NCBI RefSeq assembly: GCF_000348685.1
Contig: NZ_ANLA01000002.1
Location: forward strand, 1 to 64,000
Source of the DNA: Xanthomarina gelatinilytica
Lineage (GTDB): Bacteria > Bacteroidota > Bacteroidia > Flavobacteriales > Flavobacteriaceae
Reading direction: 5' to 3'
DNA: 64,000 bases
Part shown: in pieces, positions 34,577 through 43,793 of the stretch
How the letters are laid out: each line of letters begins with the position of its first letter
Position numbering within the stretch: position 1 is the first letter of the stretch
Notes under the pieces: generated by a model
Told to the model about the DNA's origin: nothing
Databases searched by the model: none
What the model saw: only the letters and a program-made list of their open reading frames with translations
Position numbers and translations under genes: made by a program

Positions 34577-35176
34577 ATGCAGCATCCTATTAAACCGTAT
34601 ATAAACGAGCATGTTTTTGAACAAGTCTTAAAACTTTTAAACCACGATCGTTTAACGGTTAAAGTAAAAAGTGAACGAAAAACCAAACATGGAGATTACA
34701 AGCGTTTGCCCAACGGAAATCATGAAATTACGGTTAATTCCAATTTAAATTCGCATCGGTTTTTAATCACCTTAATACATGAGATTGCTCATTTTGAAGC
34801 TTTTAATACTTATGGCAAATGGATTAAACCACATGGAAAAGAGTGGAAGCATACGTTTCAAAGGTTGATGCTCCCTTTTTTGAATCCTCAAACCTTTCCT
34901 AAGGATTTATTGCCGCTTTTGGCCAAACATTTTAAAAACCCTAAAGCAAGTAGCGATACAGATGCAGCTTTATCCCTAGCTTTGAAACAGTACGATGCTC
35001 CAAACGATAAAACCTTTGTGTTTGAAGTCCCAAATGGCGCCTTGTTTAAGTTGTACAACGGTAAAGTTTTTAAAAAGGGAAATACAAGAACAAAACGCAT
35101 AGAATGTATTGAGATAGATAGCGGAAAATTGTATCTTTTCAATCCGAATGCTGAAGTGGAGTTAATGGATTTATAA
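34577..35176 (+). CDS. SprT-like zinc metalloprotease domain protein
   Basis: This 199-residue protein has TLIHEIAHFEAFNTYGKW, an HExxH motif, and KPHGKEWKHTFQRLM with the third His, as in SprT-like/SPRTN proteins. No signal peptide is present, so it is cytoplasmic. SprT-like proteins in eukaryotes cut DNA-protein crosslinks; the bacterial role is unsettled. It is followed by the mannose-1-phosphate gene on the same strand. Confidence 0.85.
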   Translation: MQHPIKPYINEHVFEQVLKLLNHDRLTVKVKSERKTKHGDYKRLPNGNHEITVNSNLNSHRFLITLIHEIAHFEAFNTYGKWIKPHGKEWKHTFQRLMLPFLNPQTFPKDLLPLLAKHFKNPKASSDTDAALSLALKQYDAPNDKTFVFEVPNGALFKLYNGKVFKKGNTRTKRIECIEIDSGKLYLFNPNAEVELMDL

Positions 35177-35236
35177 AACAAATCCTTTACATTTTGTCAA
35201 TAGACAAGGTTTAAGGGAATGAAAATAACATATTCA

Positions 35237-36316
35237 ATGAATAAAAATTATTATGCCATCTTAATGGCAGGAGGAGTCGGTTCTAGATTCTGGCCTATTA
35301 GTACACAAGAGTTTCCTAAGCAGTTTCATGACATGCTGGGAACTGGCGACACACTCATTCAAAAAACCTTTCAACGTTTATCTAAGCTTATTCCAAAAGA
35401 GAATATTTTTATATTAACCAACGAACGTTATAACGATTTGGTCTTTGAGCAACTGCCAGAGGTTACCAAGCGTCAGGTGGTCTTGGAGCCTGCCATGAGA
35501 AACACAGCACCATGCATTTTATATGCTGCATTAAAAATACAGAAAGAAAATCCAGATGCTGTAATGATTGTGGCACCCAGTGACCATTGGATAGAAGACG
35601 AGCAGGCCTTTACTGATAATGTGCAACAAGCCTTTGATTATTGCTCAAAAAATGATGCCTTAATGACTTTGGGTATTAAACCTACTTTTCCAAATACTGG
35701 TTATGGGTATATAGAATACAATACCACTTTTGAAACAGACATAAAACAAGTAAAACAGTTTAGGGAAAAACCAGATTACCAAACTGCAAAAAAATTCTTG
35801 GAACAAGGCAATTTCCTATGGAATGCAGGTATTTTTATGTGGCATGTAAAACATGTGGTAGATGCATTTAAAAAGAACCAAGAGCAGTTATATAAACTTT
35901 TTGAAAAAGGAATTCCTGTATACAATACCGAAGATGAAGTTCATTTTATTAATGAAAATTATGAAAAAGCAGAGAATATTTCGGTTGATTATGCCATTAT
36001 GGAAGCTTCAAAAAATGTGTATGTTATTCCAGCCACTTTTGATTGGAACGATTTGGGAACTTGGGGAAGCTTATACGATAAATTGGAAAAGGACCAAAAC
36101 CAAAATGCCATTGTAAATGCCAGAACTTTATTGGAAGATGCTTCAGGAAACATGATAAGGACCCAAAAAAACAAAGTGGTTGTAGTGGATGGCTTGAACA
36201 ATTATATCATAGTTGATAAGGACGAAGTGTTGCTTATTTACCCAAAAGCCAAGGAACAAGATATTAAAATTGTGCTCAATAAAGTAAAAAACATCTTTGG
36301 GAACTCTCTGGGATAA
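35237..36316 (+). CDS. Mannose-1-phosphate guanylyltransferase
   Basis: This enzyme makes GDP-mannose from GTP and mannose-1-phosphate for surface glycans. The 359-residue protein has the pyrophosphorylase motif LMAGGVGSRFWP near the start with FPKQF, the metal-binding APSDHWI, and the sugar-binding FREKPD with NAGIFMW. It lacks the C-terminal isomerase domain of the two-domain enzymes. I use ATG 35237 (MNKNYYAIL), as homologues start there, rather than 35219. Confidence 0.92.
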   Translation: MNKNYYAILMAGGVGSRFWPISTQEFPKQFHDMLGTGDTLIQKTFQRLSKLIPKENIFILTNERYNDLVFEQLPEVTKRQVVLEPAMRNTAPCILYAALKIQKENPDAVMIVAPSDHWIEDEQAFTDNVQQAFDYCSKNDALMTLGIKPTFPNTGYGYIEYNTTFETDIKQVKQFREKPDYQTAKKFLEQGNFLWNAGIFMWHVKHVVDAFKKNQEQLYKLFEKGIPVYNTEDEVHFINENYEKAENISVDYAIMEASKNVYVIPATFDWNDLGTWGSLYDKLEKDQNQNAIVNARTLLEDASGNMIRTQKNKVVVVDGLNNYIIVDKDEVLLIYPKAKEQDIKIVLNKVKNIFGNSLG

Positions 36317-36404
36317 GCATAAAAAATACCTAAAAGAAAATATTAAAATATATGCTTCAATAATATATATTTACATCTTGTATAGAGGTTTTAACTAACA
36401 AAAC

Positions 36405-37892
36405 ATGGAAGAAAACAAATTTAATTTTTCTGAAGAAGAAGCTAATAAAAATCAAACTTCAGAGCACGCTAAAAAAGATCAAGCTGTTGAAGCTTCTAAA
36501 GAGGCTGTAAGAAAAGATGCTAAAGGACTGTTTCAGAATATTAAAAAGTTTTTAAATGAACTTCTCGATTTTAGGGACGATACAGATAGAGATGAAACTA
36601 TTGAAGCTATTAAAAAGGACATTTCTTTTAAAGGGGCAACAGCTTGGATATTGGTTTGTTCTATATTTGTGGCTTCCATAGGTTTAAATGCCAATTCTAC
36701 TGCAGTGGTTATTGGAGCCATGTTAATTTCTCCATTAATGGGTCCTATTTTGGGTGTTGGTCTTTCGGTTGCCGTTAACGATATTGATACCATGAAAAAG
36801 TCGTTGATAAACTTGGCCATCATGATTGTGTTGAGTTTGTTAACAGCATTTTTGTTTTTTTGGTTGTTTCCATTAAGTGAAGATACTTCTGAGCTTTTAG
36901 GAAGGGTAAAACCAGACATACGAGATGTTTTAATTGCCTTTTTTGGTGGTTCGGCATTGATAATTGCTAAAACAAAAAGAGGTACCATTGCTTCTGCCAT
37001 CTTTGGTGTAGCCATTGCAACAGCTTTAATGCCACCTTTGTGTACAGCAGGTTATGGCTTGGCAAAGGCAAATTGGCCTTACTTTTTTGGAGCCATGTAT
37101 TTGTTTATTATCAATACCATATTTATCGCTCTGGCAACGTTTATTATTTTAAAAGCTTTACGTTTTCCAATGCTAAAATATGCCAATTCCAAAAAAAGAA
37201 AACGTATAGCAAGAATTGCGTCTGTTTTGGCAATTATAGTTATGGTTCCTGCTGTATGGACCTTTGTGGAAGTTTTAAAGGAAAGTAATTTTTATGCCGA
37301 CGCCAGAAATTATGTGGATAAAGAGTTAAGTGGTTTGCCAGATTATGAGTACATAAAAAAGAACATTATTTATAAATACGACAAAAACGAACCTTATATA
37401 GTCTTTAACACCTATGGTTTGAACGAAATGCCACAGTCAACCATCGATTTGCTAAAACATAGAAAAAATGCTTATCCGGCTTTGGCAAACACCAGGATAG
37501 TTTTCAATCAAAGTAGAGGCGATCAATTCGACAATTTGAAATATATGGAGCAAATTAGATACAGGGATTCTGTGGATTTAATTTCCCAAACCCAAAAAAT
37601 TGAATTCCTGGAGAACCGTGTCAAAACGCTATCTGCATTGGAAAAAAACACCATCCCTTTTAATGATGTGGTTCAAGAAGTGAAAATAAATTACGAGAAT
37701 ATTTCAGCCTTTAGTTATGCCAATTTAATTAGGACCAATTTTAAAACCGTTGATACCATTCCAGAATTTTTAGTGGCTTGGGACAGTGAAAAATTAAAAG
37801 AAAAGGACATAGCCAAAGAGCAAGACAAACTGGAACGTTGGTTAAAAGTTAAATTAAAACTGGATACTTTGGTGGTTAAACGTACCAACTAG
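36405..37892 (+). CDS. DUF389 integral membrane protein
   Basis: This 495-residue protein has a charged N-terminus (residues 1-75), about six membrane helices at about 80-290 and a soluble C-terminal half. The first helix pair carries NSTAVVIGAMLISPLMGPILGVGLS, the DUF389 (TIGR00341) signature. TALMPPLCTAGYGLA follows. Function and substrate are unknown. The C-terminal half (LPDYEYIKKNIIY and after) is probably extracytoplasmic. It converges on mlaF. Confidence 0.88.
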   Translation: MEENKFNFSEEEANKNQTSEHAKKDQAVEASKEAVRKDAKGLFQNIKKFLNELLDFRDDTDRDETIEAIKKDISFKGATAWILVCSIFVASIGLNANSTAVVIGAMLISPLMGPILGVGLSVAVNDIDTMKKSLINLAIMIVLSLLTAFLFFWLFPLSEDTSELLGRVKPDIRDVLIAFFGGSALIIAKTKRGTIASAIFGVAIATALMPPLCTAGYGLAKANWPYFFGAMYLFIINTIFIALATFIILKALRFPMLKYANSKKRKRIARIASVLAIIVMVPAVWTFVEVLKESNFYADARNYVDKELSGLPDYEYIKKNIIYKYDKNEPYIVFNTYGLNEMPQSTIDLLKHRKNAYPALANTRIVFNQSRGDQFDNLKYMEQIRYRDSVDLISQTQKIEFLENRVKTLSALEKNTIPFNDVVQEVKINYENISAFSYANLIRTNFKTVDTIPEFLVAWDSEKLKEKDIAKEQDKLERWLKVKLKLDTLVVKRTN

Positions 37893-37948
37893 TTGGTTGG
37901 AGGTTTAGAGAGATAAACACCATTCATTTATAAAAAGTCAATTAAGGT

Positions 37949-38716
37949 TTATTGCCTTTCCTCTAAATACATTTGGCGTACTTTTTTGAAAAGTTCAGAG
38001 GAGTAAACAAAATCGGTTACCACTTCGTTATCGGTTTTAAATATGGTTTCTTTGGAGCCTTCCCAGGCTTTTAGACCATCTTTTAAAAACACAATTTTTT
38101 CACCTATTTGCATCACAGAGTTCATGTCATGCGAATTAATGATGGTTGTAATGTTGTATTCGTCTGTAATCTCATGAATTAAATCGTCTATAACAATGGC
38201 AGTTTTAGGGTCCAATCCAGAGTTGGGTTCGTCACAAAACAAATACTTGGGTTTGTTAACTATTGCTCGAGCAATAGCAACCCTTTTTTGCATACCTCCA
38301 GAAGCTTCACTGGGCATTTTGTTGTGTGCATCGGCAAGATTTACACGTTTTAGTACAAAATCTGCACGATCTTGCATTTCACTTTTACTTTGTTTTGTGA
38401 ACATACGTAACGGAAACATAACATTTTCCAAAATTGTCATGGAATCAAACAAGGCACTGCCTTGAAAAACCATTCCCATTTCGGAACGAAGGTTTCTTTT
38501 TTCATCGGCATCCAATTCAGAATATATTTTACCATTGTAAGAAATACTGCCTTCTTCGGGTTGGAACAAACCTAACAAACATTTTAAAAACACGGTTTTA
38601 CCAGAACCACTTTGCCCAATGACCAAGCTGGTTTTTCCTTTTTCAAACGTGGTTGATATGCCTTTTAAAATATGGGCATCGCCAAAAGATTTATGGACAT
38701 TGTTTACTTCTATCAT
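37949..38716 (-). CDS. ABC transporter ATPase, MlaF-type phospholipid transport
   Basis: This ATPase powers lipid movement between membranes. The 255-residue protein has Walker A GQSGSGKT, signature ASGGMQKRVAIARA and Walker B YLFCDEPNSGLDP, where PNSGLDP is typical of MlaF. I start at 38716 (MIEVNNVHKSF): upstream codons belong to the permease end. The ATG overlaps the permease stop by one base (TAATG), so the two are coupled. Confidence 0.92.
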   Translation of the reverse strand: MIEVNNVHKSFGDAHILKGISTTFEKGKTSLVIGQSGSGKTVFLKCLLGLFQPEEGSISYNGKIYSELDADEKRNLRSEMGMVFQGSALFDSMTILENVMFPLRMFTKQSKSEMQDRADFVLKRVNLADAHNKMPSEASGGMQKRVAIARAIVNKPKYLFCDEPNSGLDPKTAIVIDDLIHEITDEYNITTIINSHDMNSVMQIGEKIVFLKDGLKAWEGSKETIFKTDNEVVTDFVYSSELFKKVRQMYLEERQ

Positions 38717-39453
38717 TAGCTTAGCAGGAGTTGGGTTAAAATATAATTTAAAAGGATAATAACCACACTTGTCCAAACAAAGGCAGTGGTACTAGCTTTA
38801 CCTACCTCCAGAGCACCTCCTTTCATAAAAAAACCATGATAGGACGGAATGGTTGCCAATATAAAAGCAAAAACAATGGTTTTAATAAAGGCATAGGTAA
38901 TATGAAATGGTATAAAATCCAACTGAATACCAGTAATGTAATCGTTTAAAGTGCTAAACCCTCCATAAATACAGGCAGCCATCCCTCCAATAATCCCCAA
39001 GAACATGGCAATGGAAATTACAAAAGGATACAGCATCAAAGCAATGAATTTTGGAAACACCAGGTAGTTAATGGCGTTAATCCCCATAACCTCAAGGGCA
39101 TCAATTTGTTCGGTAACACGCATGGTACCTATGCTGGAGGTTATAAAAGAACCTACCTTACCAGCCATGATAATGGAAATAAAAGTTGGGGCAAACTCTA
39201 AAATAATGGATTGTCTGGTAGCAAAACCAACCAAGTATTTTGGAATAATGGGACTTGTGATATTTAAAGCTGTTTGTATGGTTACAACGCCTCCAACAAA
39301 AAACGAGATAAAGGCCACGATACCTAACGAGCCGATAATTAAATCGTCTATGTCTTTAAAGATAAGTGTTTTCATAACAGACCATTTGGTAGGCTTGCGA
39401 AACATATCTTTAATCATTATAAAATAAGCACCAATATTGTGTAGGTATTTCAT
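38716..39453 (-). CDS. MlaE-type ABC transporter permease
   Basis: This 245-residue inner-membrane protein has the MlaE family segments LEFAPTFISIIMAGKVGSFITSSIGTMRVTEQIDALEVMGINAINYLVFP (about 90-140), with five or six membrane helices. It pairs with the downstream MlaF-type ATPase. The MCE-domain partner (MlaD) is not in this window. Confidence 0.92.
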   Translation of the reverse strand: MKYLHNIGAYFIMIKDMFRKPTKWSVMKTLIFKDIDDLIIGSLGIVAFISFFVGGVVTIQTALNITSPIIPKYLVGFATRQSIILEFAPTFISIIMAGKVGSFITSSIGTMRVTEQIDALEVMGINAINYLVFPKFIALMLYPFVISIAMFLGIIGGMAACIYGGFSTLNDYITGIQLDFIPFHITYAFIKTIVFAFILATIPSYHGFFMKGGALEVGKASTTAFVWTSVVIILLNYILTQLLLS

Positions 39454-39533
39454 ATTTTAATTTGTAATTGCTAAAGTATAAAAAACTAAGACTTTTTTAA
39501 CCTTAATTTTAAATTATGATGTTTTAAAATGCC

Positions 39534-39541
39534 TATTTTTG
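39534..39541 (+). promoter_or_regulatory. -7 promoter element for pafA
   Basis: TATTTTTG matches TAnnTTTG, 22 bases before the ATG at 39564. Confidence 0.45.
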
Positions 39542-39563
39542 AACTTTAAATAGAATTCCTGTA

Positions 39564-41228
39564 ATGAAAAAAATAGTTCTTGTACTTAGTCTCGCAATAA
39601 TAAGCATTGCATGTAAGTCTCAAAATGAAACGGTTGTTTTAAACAATAAAATTCCGGTTGCTCAAGACAATCCAAAGTTAATCATTGGGATTGTTGTAGA
39701 CCAAATGCGTTACGATTATTTAACGCGTTTTTATAACAAGTACTCTGAAGGTGGATTTAAACGCCTAATGCGTGAAGGGTTTAATTGTAAAAACAATCAT
39801 TACAATTATGTACCTACTTTTACTGGACCTGGACATGCTTCCATATATACAGGAACCACTCCAAAATATCATGGTATTATAGCAAACAGTTGGTACGATA
39901 AAGAATTAAAGGACTATGTATATTGCGCTGGAGATTCTACCGTAAATTCTATTGGAACAGAATCTAAAGCAGGAAAAATGTCTCCACATAGAATGACTAC
40001 AACAACCTTTGCAGATGAAAATAGACTTTTTACTCAAATGCAAGGAAAGACCATAGGTATAGCCATAAAAGATAGAGGTGCCATCTTACCAGCTGGCCAT
40101 ACAGCAAACATGGCTTTTTGGTTTCAGGGAAAAGATGAAGGACACTGGATTACCAGCTCGTTTTATACTGAAACATTACCAGATTGGGTAAAACAATTTA
40201 ATGCATCTAACAAGGCAGCTTCATATTTAACTACTTGGGACACATTTTATGATATTGATAGTTATACAGAAAGTGGACCAGATTTAAATACATTTGAAGG
40301 AGGTTTTAAAGGTAAAGATACAGCTACGTTTCCCTACGATTTAAAGGCCTTGAGTAAGGACAATAAAGGTTATGATATTTTAAAAGCAACACCTCAAGGA
40401 AATGCCTTGACTACAGATTTTGCAATTGCAGCCATAAATGGAGAACAGCTGGGACAGGATGCGATAACAGATGTGTTAACAATAAGCTATTCCAGTACAG
40501 ATTATGTTGGACATAATTTTGGTGTGAACTCTAAAGAAATTCAGGACACCTATATTCGATTGGATAAAGACCTTGAACGTCTTTTCAACGTTTTAGATAC
40601 CCAAGTAGGAAAAAATGCTTATACCGTTTTTTTAACAGCAGATCATGCAGCTGTAGACGTGCCTTCTTATCTTAAAAGCACTGGAATACCTGCAGGATAT
40701 GTGGATAATGACATGTATAAAGAGCGTTTAAATGATTTTATGGTTAAAACGTACCAAGCCTCAGATTTGATTGAGAATGTGAGTAATTTTCAGATTTTCC
40801 TAAATAAGGATAAAATAGATTTATTAGGACTTGATATTGCTCATGTGCAAGAGCGCATCGCTCAAGAGTTAATTCAGTATCCTCATATCTATAAAGTATA
40901 TACGTCTTCCCAGCTAACAGCATCCAACTATGTGGATGGCATTGAGAATTTGTTGGAAAAAGGTTATAACCAAAAGCGCTCTGGAGATGTATTGGTTGTA
41001 TACGATCCTGCTTTTATATCCTACAGTAAAACAGGTTCCACGCATGGTTCTGGTTTAAACTACGATACTCATGTGCCTTTGTTGTTTTATGGTAAAGGCA
41101 TTATAAAAGGCTCTACCTTACAAAGAACCGAAATTGTAGATATAGCTCCAACCATGTCTGCGTTGTTGGGTATTAGTTTTCCTAATGGTTCCATAGGTAT
41201 GCCTTTGGAATTTGTTTTAAAAAACTAA
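39564..41228 (+). CDS. pafA: PafA-type alkaline phosphatase lipoprotein
   Basis: PafA hydrolyses phosphate monoesters outside the cytoplasm and is a main phosphatase of Bacteroidota. The 554-residue protein has a signal region ending ISIAC (Cys17). It shows IGIVVDQMRYDYL with the first metal ligand, the nucleophile Thr in the TFTGPGH segment (about 85-91), and IKDRGAI, whose Lys-x-Arg pair distinguishes PafA from related diesterases. FLTADHAAVDVP carries later metal ligands. Confidence 0.9.
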   Translation: MKKIVLVLSLAIISIACKSQNETVVLNNKIPVAQDNPKLIIGIVVDQMRYDYLTRFYNKYSEGGFKRLMREGFNCKNNHYNYVPTFTGPGHASIYTGTTPKYHGIIANSWYDKELKDYVYCAGDSTVNSIGTESKAGKMSPHRMTTTTFADENRLFTQMQGKTIGIAIKDRGAILPAGHTANMAFWFQGKDEGHWITSSFYTETLPDWVKQFNASNKAASYLTTWDTFYDIDSYTESGPDLNTFEGGFKGKDTATFPYDLKALSKDNKGYDILKATPQGNALTTDFAIAAINGEQLGQDAITDVLTISYSSTDYVGHNFGVNSKEIQDTYIRLDKDLERLFNVLDTQVGKNAYTVFLTADHAAVDVPSYLKSTGIPAGYVDNDMYKERLNDFMVKTYQASDLIENVSNFQIFLNKDKIDLLGLDIAHVQERIAQELIQYPHIYKVYTSSQLTASNYVDGIENLLEKGYNQKRSGDVLVVYDPAFISYSKTGSTHGSGLNYDTHVPLLFYGKGIIKGSTLQRTEIVDIAPTMSALLGISFPNGSIGMPLEFVLKN

Positions 41229-41253
41229 GTTAAGTTTGTCTTAAGCCTTAGGA
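41224..41253. terminator. Weak hairpin between pafA and the acyl-CoA-binding gene
   Basis: CTAAG/CTTAG and TTAAG/CTTAA form an imperfect stem between these convergent genes, with no strong T-tract. It is a possible terminator. Confidence 0.3.
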
Positions 41254-41258
41254 ATTGG

Positions 41259-41525
41259 TTACTTTCTGTACAGAAAATAATTTTTAACAAGTTCTATATA
41301 GGCTTTTTTTGCTTCTTCTGGAGTAATGTTTTGCGTTTGAAAAAGCGCGTTTGTCTTAAAAGCCGTAATTAAAGGCTTGCTACTACTAGGTCTGCTGTAA
41401 TCGTTTGTGGCTTTTTTGTAGTATGCGTATAAACGCAACAAAAAATCTGCTGGAAAAGGTTCTGTATATTCGTTGATGAGATCTACAGCTTCTTTAAATT
41501 CAATATCTAATTCTTCTGAAGTCAT
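41259..41525 (-). CDS. Acyl-CoA-binding protein
   Basis: This 88-residue protein is a single ACBP domain that carries acyl-CoA in the cytoplasm. It has FLLRLYAYYKKAT, the acyl-CoA-binding helix, a Lys-Pro-containing loop and AKKAYIELVKNYF. Its ATG overlaps the psd stop by one base (TAATG). Being last in a phospholipid gene cluster suggests a role in supplying acyl chains. Confidence 0.9.
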   Translation of the reverse strand: MTSEELDIEFKEAVDLINEYTEPFPADFLLRLYAYYKKATNDYSRPSSSKPLITAFKTNALFQTQNITPEEAKKAYIELVKNYFLYRK

Positions 41526-42175
41526 TATTTTTCAGCAATGATGGTTTCACCACCACGAACTTTTTGATTTAATTGTACTTTAATGTTTGTGTTCAAAGGT
41601 AGAAACACATCTACTCTTGAGCCAAATTTTATAAACCCAGAATCTTCACCTTGCAAGACCATTTGATCTATTTTGGCGTAATTTACAATACGCTTGGCTA
41701 ATGCGCCAGCAATTTGCCTATGAAGCACTTTTCCAAAGCTTGCGTTTTCAACAACTACTGTGGTACGTTCGTTTTCTTCGCTTGCCTTAGGATGCCAGGC
41801 AACCAAATATTTCCCTTTATGGTATTTGCTGAACAATACTTTTCCACCAATAGGATAACGCGTAACATGAACATTGATTGGAGACATGAATATGCTTACC
41901 TGTAAGCGTTTGTCATTAAAATATTCTTTTTCAAACACCTCTTCAATAACCACCACTTTGCCATCTACAGGAGACACAACTGTATCGTCATTTCTATGGG
42001 TAAAACGTTTGGGATTTCTAAAAAATTGTAGAATTAAAATTAGAAAAACTAAAAAAACAATCATTAATAGCGTACTCAGCCAAGGAATAGTTACAAAACT
42101 ATCCGTTAGTAGAAATAAGGCAACGATTACAATAAGTGTTACTAAAATGATTTTATGACCTTCTTTATGAAACAT
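41525..42175 (-). CDS. psd: Phosphatidylserine decarboxylase, short form
   Basis: Psd makes phosphatidylethanolamine from phosphatidylserine. The 216-residue protein has two N-terminal membrane helices (about 10-50), VVSPVDGKVVVIEEV, FMSPINVHVTRYPIGG and the C-terminal FIKFGSRVDVFLP. There the Gly-Ser bond is the self-cleavage site giving the pyruvoyl group. It overlaps the end of cdsA by 11 bases. Confidence 0.93.
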   Translation of the reverse strand: MFHKEGHKIILVTLIVIVALFLLTDSFVTIPWLSTLLMIVFLVFLILILQFFRNPKRFTHRNDDTVVSPVDGKVVVIEEVFEKEYFNDKRLQVSIFMSPINVHVTRYPIGGKVLFSKYHKGKYLVAWHPKASEENERTTVVVENASFGKVLHRQIAGALAKRIVNYAKIDQMVLQGEDSGFIKFGSRVDVFLPLNTNIKVQLNQKVRGGETIIAEK

Positions 42176-42986
42176 AATTTATAATACGTAAAAACAAATA
42201 TATAAAAGGCGCAGCAAAAATAATACTGTCAAACCTATCTAATAAACCACCATGTCCTGGCATGATTATACCGCTGTCCTTAACATTGGCCTGGCGTTTA
42301 AACTTGGATTCTATTAAATCGCCAAGGGTTCCAAAGACACTTATGATGATACTTAAAATCAACCAATGGTTAAAACTTAAAGTTTCTGTAAAGGTAGCAA
42401 TAAAATAACTTGCTACGCTAGCAAAAAACAATCCTCCTAAAAATCCCTCAACTGTTTTTTTTGGAGAGATGCTTGGAAACAATTTTTGTTTGCCAAAATT
42501 TTTTCCAACCAAATAGGCAAAGGTGTCGTTGGTCCAAACCAAAATAAAGGCTCCCAAAATAATTAATGGGCTAAAGGTTTGATGGTAATTGGCAATTAAA
42601 ACCAAAAACACAAATCCACTGGAAAGATAAAAAGTGGTAATGATTATTTTTTTTGAAATGAACAAAGGGATGTTCTTTTCTGTAAACAGATCCTTAATTA
42701 AAAACAGTTGCACAAATATGGTAATGACCTGAAGTATTTGTGTGGCTTCTATTAAGCCATCGTTTGATTTCATTACAAATTGCCAGTAACCAAAAACACC
42801 ATACAAAACGGTAAAGACTATAAAAGGAACAAACGATTTGTATTGAATGAGTTTTTTTAATTCGGCTAAACAGATTAAACCAAAGAGAAAAAACAACAGG
42901 ATGAAAACATGTTTATTGTAAAGTGAAAAAACCAACAAAGAAACATATAAAAGCCCAGAAAAGGATCTTACCAGAATTTCTTTCAT
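42165..42986 (-). CDS. cdsA: Phosphatidate cytidylyltransferase
   Basis: CdsA makes CDP-diacylglycerol from phosphatidate and CTP, the precursor of all phospholipids here. The 273-residue protein has several membrane helices, NDTFAYLVGKNFGKQKLFPSISPKKTVEGFLGG and the C-terminal signature KDSGIIMPGHGGLLDRFDS with its conserved Asp residues. It is followed by psd, which acts two steps later. Confidence 0.95.
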   Translation of the reverse strand: MKEILVRSFSGLLYVSLLVFSLYNKHVFILLFFLFGLICLAELKKLIQYKSFVPFIVFTVLYGVFGYWQFVMKSNDGLIEATQILQVITIFVQLFLIKDLFTEKNIPLFISKKIIITTFYLSSGFVFLVLIANYHQTFSPLIILGAFILVWTNDTFAYLVGKNFGKQKLFPSISPKKTVEGFLGGLFFASVASYFIATFTETLSFNHWLILSIIISVFGTLGDLIESKFKRQANVKDSGIIMPGHGGLLDRFDSIIFAAPFIYLFLRIINYVS

Positions 42987-43064
42987 ATGGTTGTAGTTGT
43001 TTTACTATCTAAAAAAAAGAAGATGTTTAAAAGCATGTTTAATTTTTAGAATAGGGTTGGTTTG

Positions 43065-43673
43065 TTATAAATCTTCTAATAAGAGCAAATATAAATTTTT
43101 TGAACTACTACCATAGGACATAAAGTCTTTTTCTTCTTGAGATTTAAAATGTTTTATGGTTGTAATGTTTGTAGGTATTTGTTTTTTGTTTTTGGATTTA
43201 ATGCCTTTAAGCCCTTCACCAATATTTTCAACTATTTGGCTGGTTGTAGCAAAAACAATAAAGTTTTCTGGAAGTTCTTTCAATCTTTTTTCTGCTATTT
43301 GGTTAGAAGAGATTAGCAAAGAACCATCATCTGCAATTAAATTCTCGCAGGTGGTTAAAAAATAAGTGGCCTCTTGTGTATAAGTGGAAGTGGGTAAATT
43401 AAAATCTTTAAATCTATCTTTTAAATTAGAATCAAATAGAAGTACTTTTTTCTCTTCCCAATTGTTTTCTTGAATAATGTTGTTGAGAGTATGGTAAATC
43501 TCATCCAAATTTTCGCAGTACAAAAACTTGCCACCATTAGCCTTGAAGTTTATGGTAAACCTCTCATCTACGGGTAGTTTTATTTCCGGCATGTATTTGC
43601 CTCTTTCGTTGGACTTTAATTCTTCTTCTGATTTTTCAGATTTGGAACCAAAAATTTTTCTAAAAAGACTCAT
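43065..43673 (-). CDS. LUD-domain protein (LutC/YkgG-like)
   Basis: This 202-residue protein matches the LUD domain of the lactate-utilisation proteins LutB/LutC. It has the segments TTCENLIADDGSLLISSNQ, LPENFIVFATTSQIVENIGEGLKGI and a C-terminal SKNLYLLLLEDL. LutA and LutB are absent, and the place next to cdsA is typical of Flavobacteriia, so lactate use is doubtful. The role is unknown. Confidence 0.82.
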   Translation of the reverse strand: MSLFRKIFGSKSEKSEEELKSNERGKYMPEIKLPVDERFTINFKANGGKFLYCENLDEIYHTLNNIIQENNWEEKKVLLFDSNLKDRFKDFNLPTSTYTQEATYFLTTCENLIADDGSLLISSNQIAEKRLKELPENFIVFATTSQIVENIGEGLKGIKSKNKKQIPTNITTIKHFKSQEEKDFMSYGSSSKNLYLLLLEDL

Positions 43674-43714
43674 TTAAGTTTTAGCTATTAATCTAAGCAT
43701 AGTAGGCTTTTTTT

Positions 43715-43722
43715 CAAATATA
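43715..43722 (-). promoter_or_regulatory. -7 element for the LUD-cdsA-psd-ACBP unit
   Basis: On the minus strand this reads TATATTTG (TAnnTTTG), 41 bases before the LUD ATG and directly after the ftsH terminator. It would start a separate transcript for the phospholipid genes. Confidence 0.5.
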
Positions 43723-43762
43723 AAAAATCTTAAATTAACCATAGGGTCAATTTAAGATTTTT
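43722..43762 (-). terminator. Intrinsic terminator after ftsH
   Basis: AAATCTTAAATT (43725-43736) and AATTTAAGATTT (43749-43760) pair over 12 bp. The inner ACC/GGT pairs extend this around the ATAG loop. On the minus strand it runs into a T6 tract. It separates ftsH from the LUD gene. Confidence 0.85.
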
Positions 43763-43793
43763 GCTTAACCTTAACAAATATATAAGAGATATT

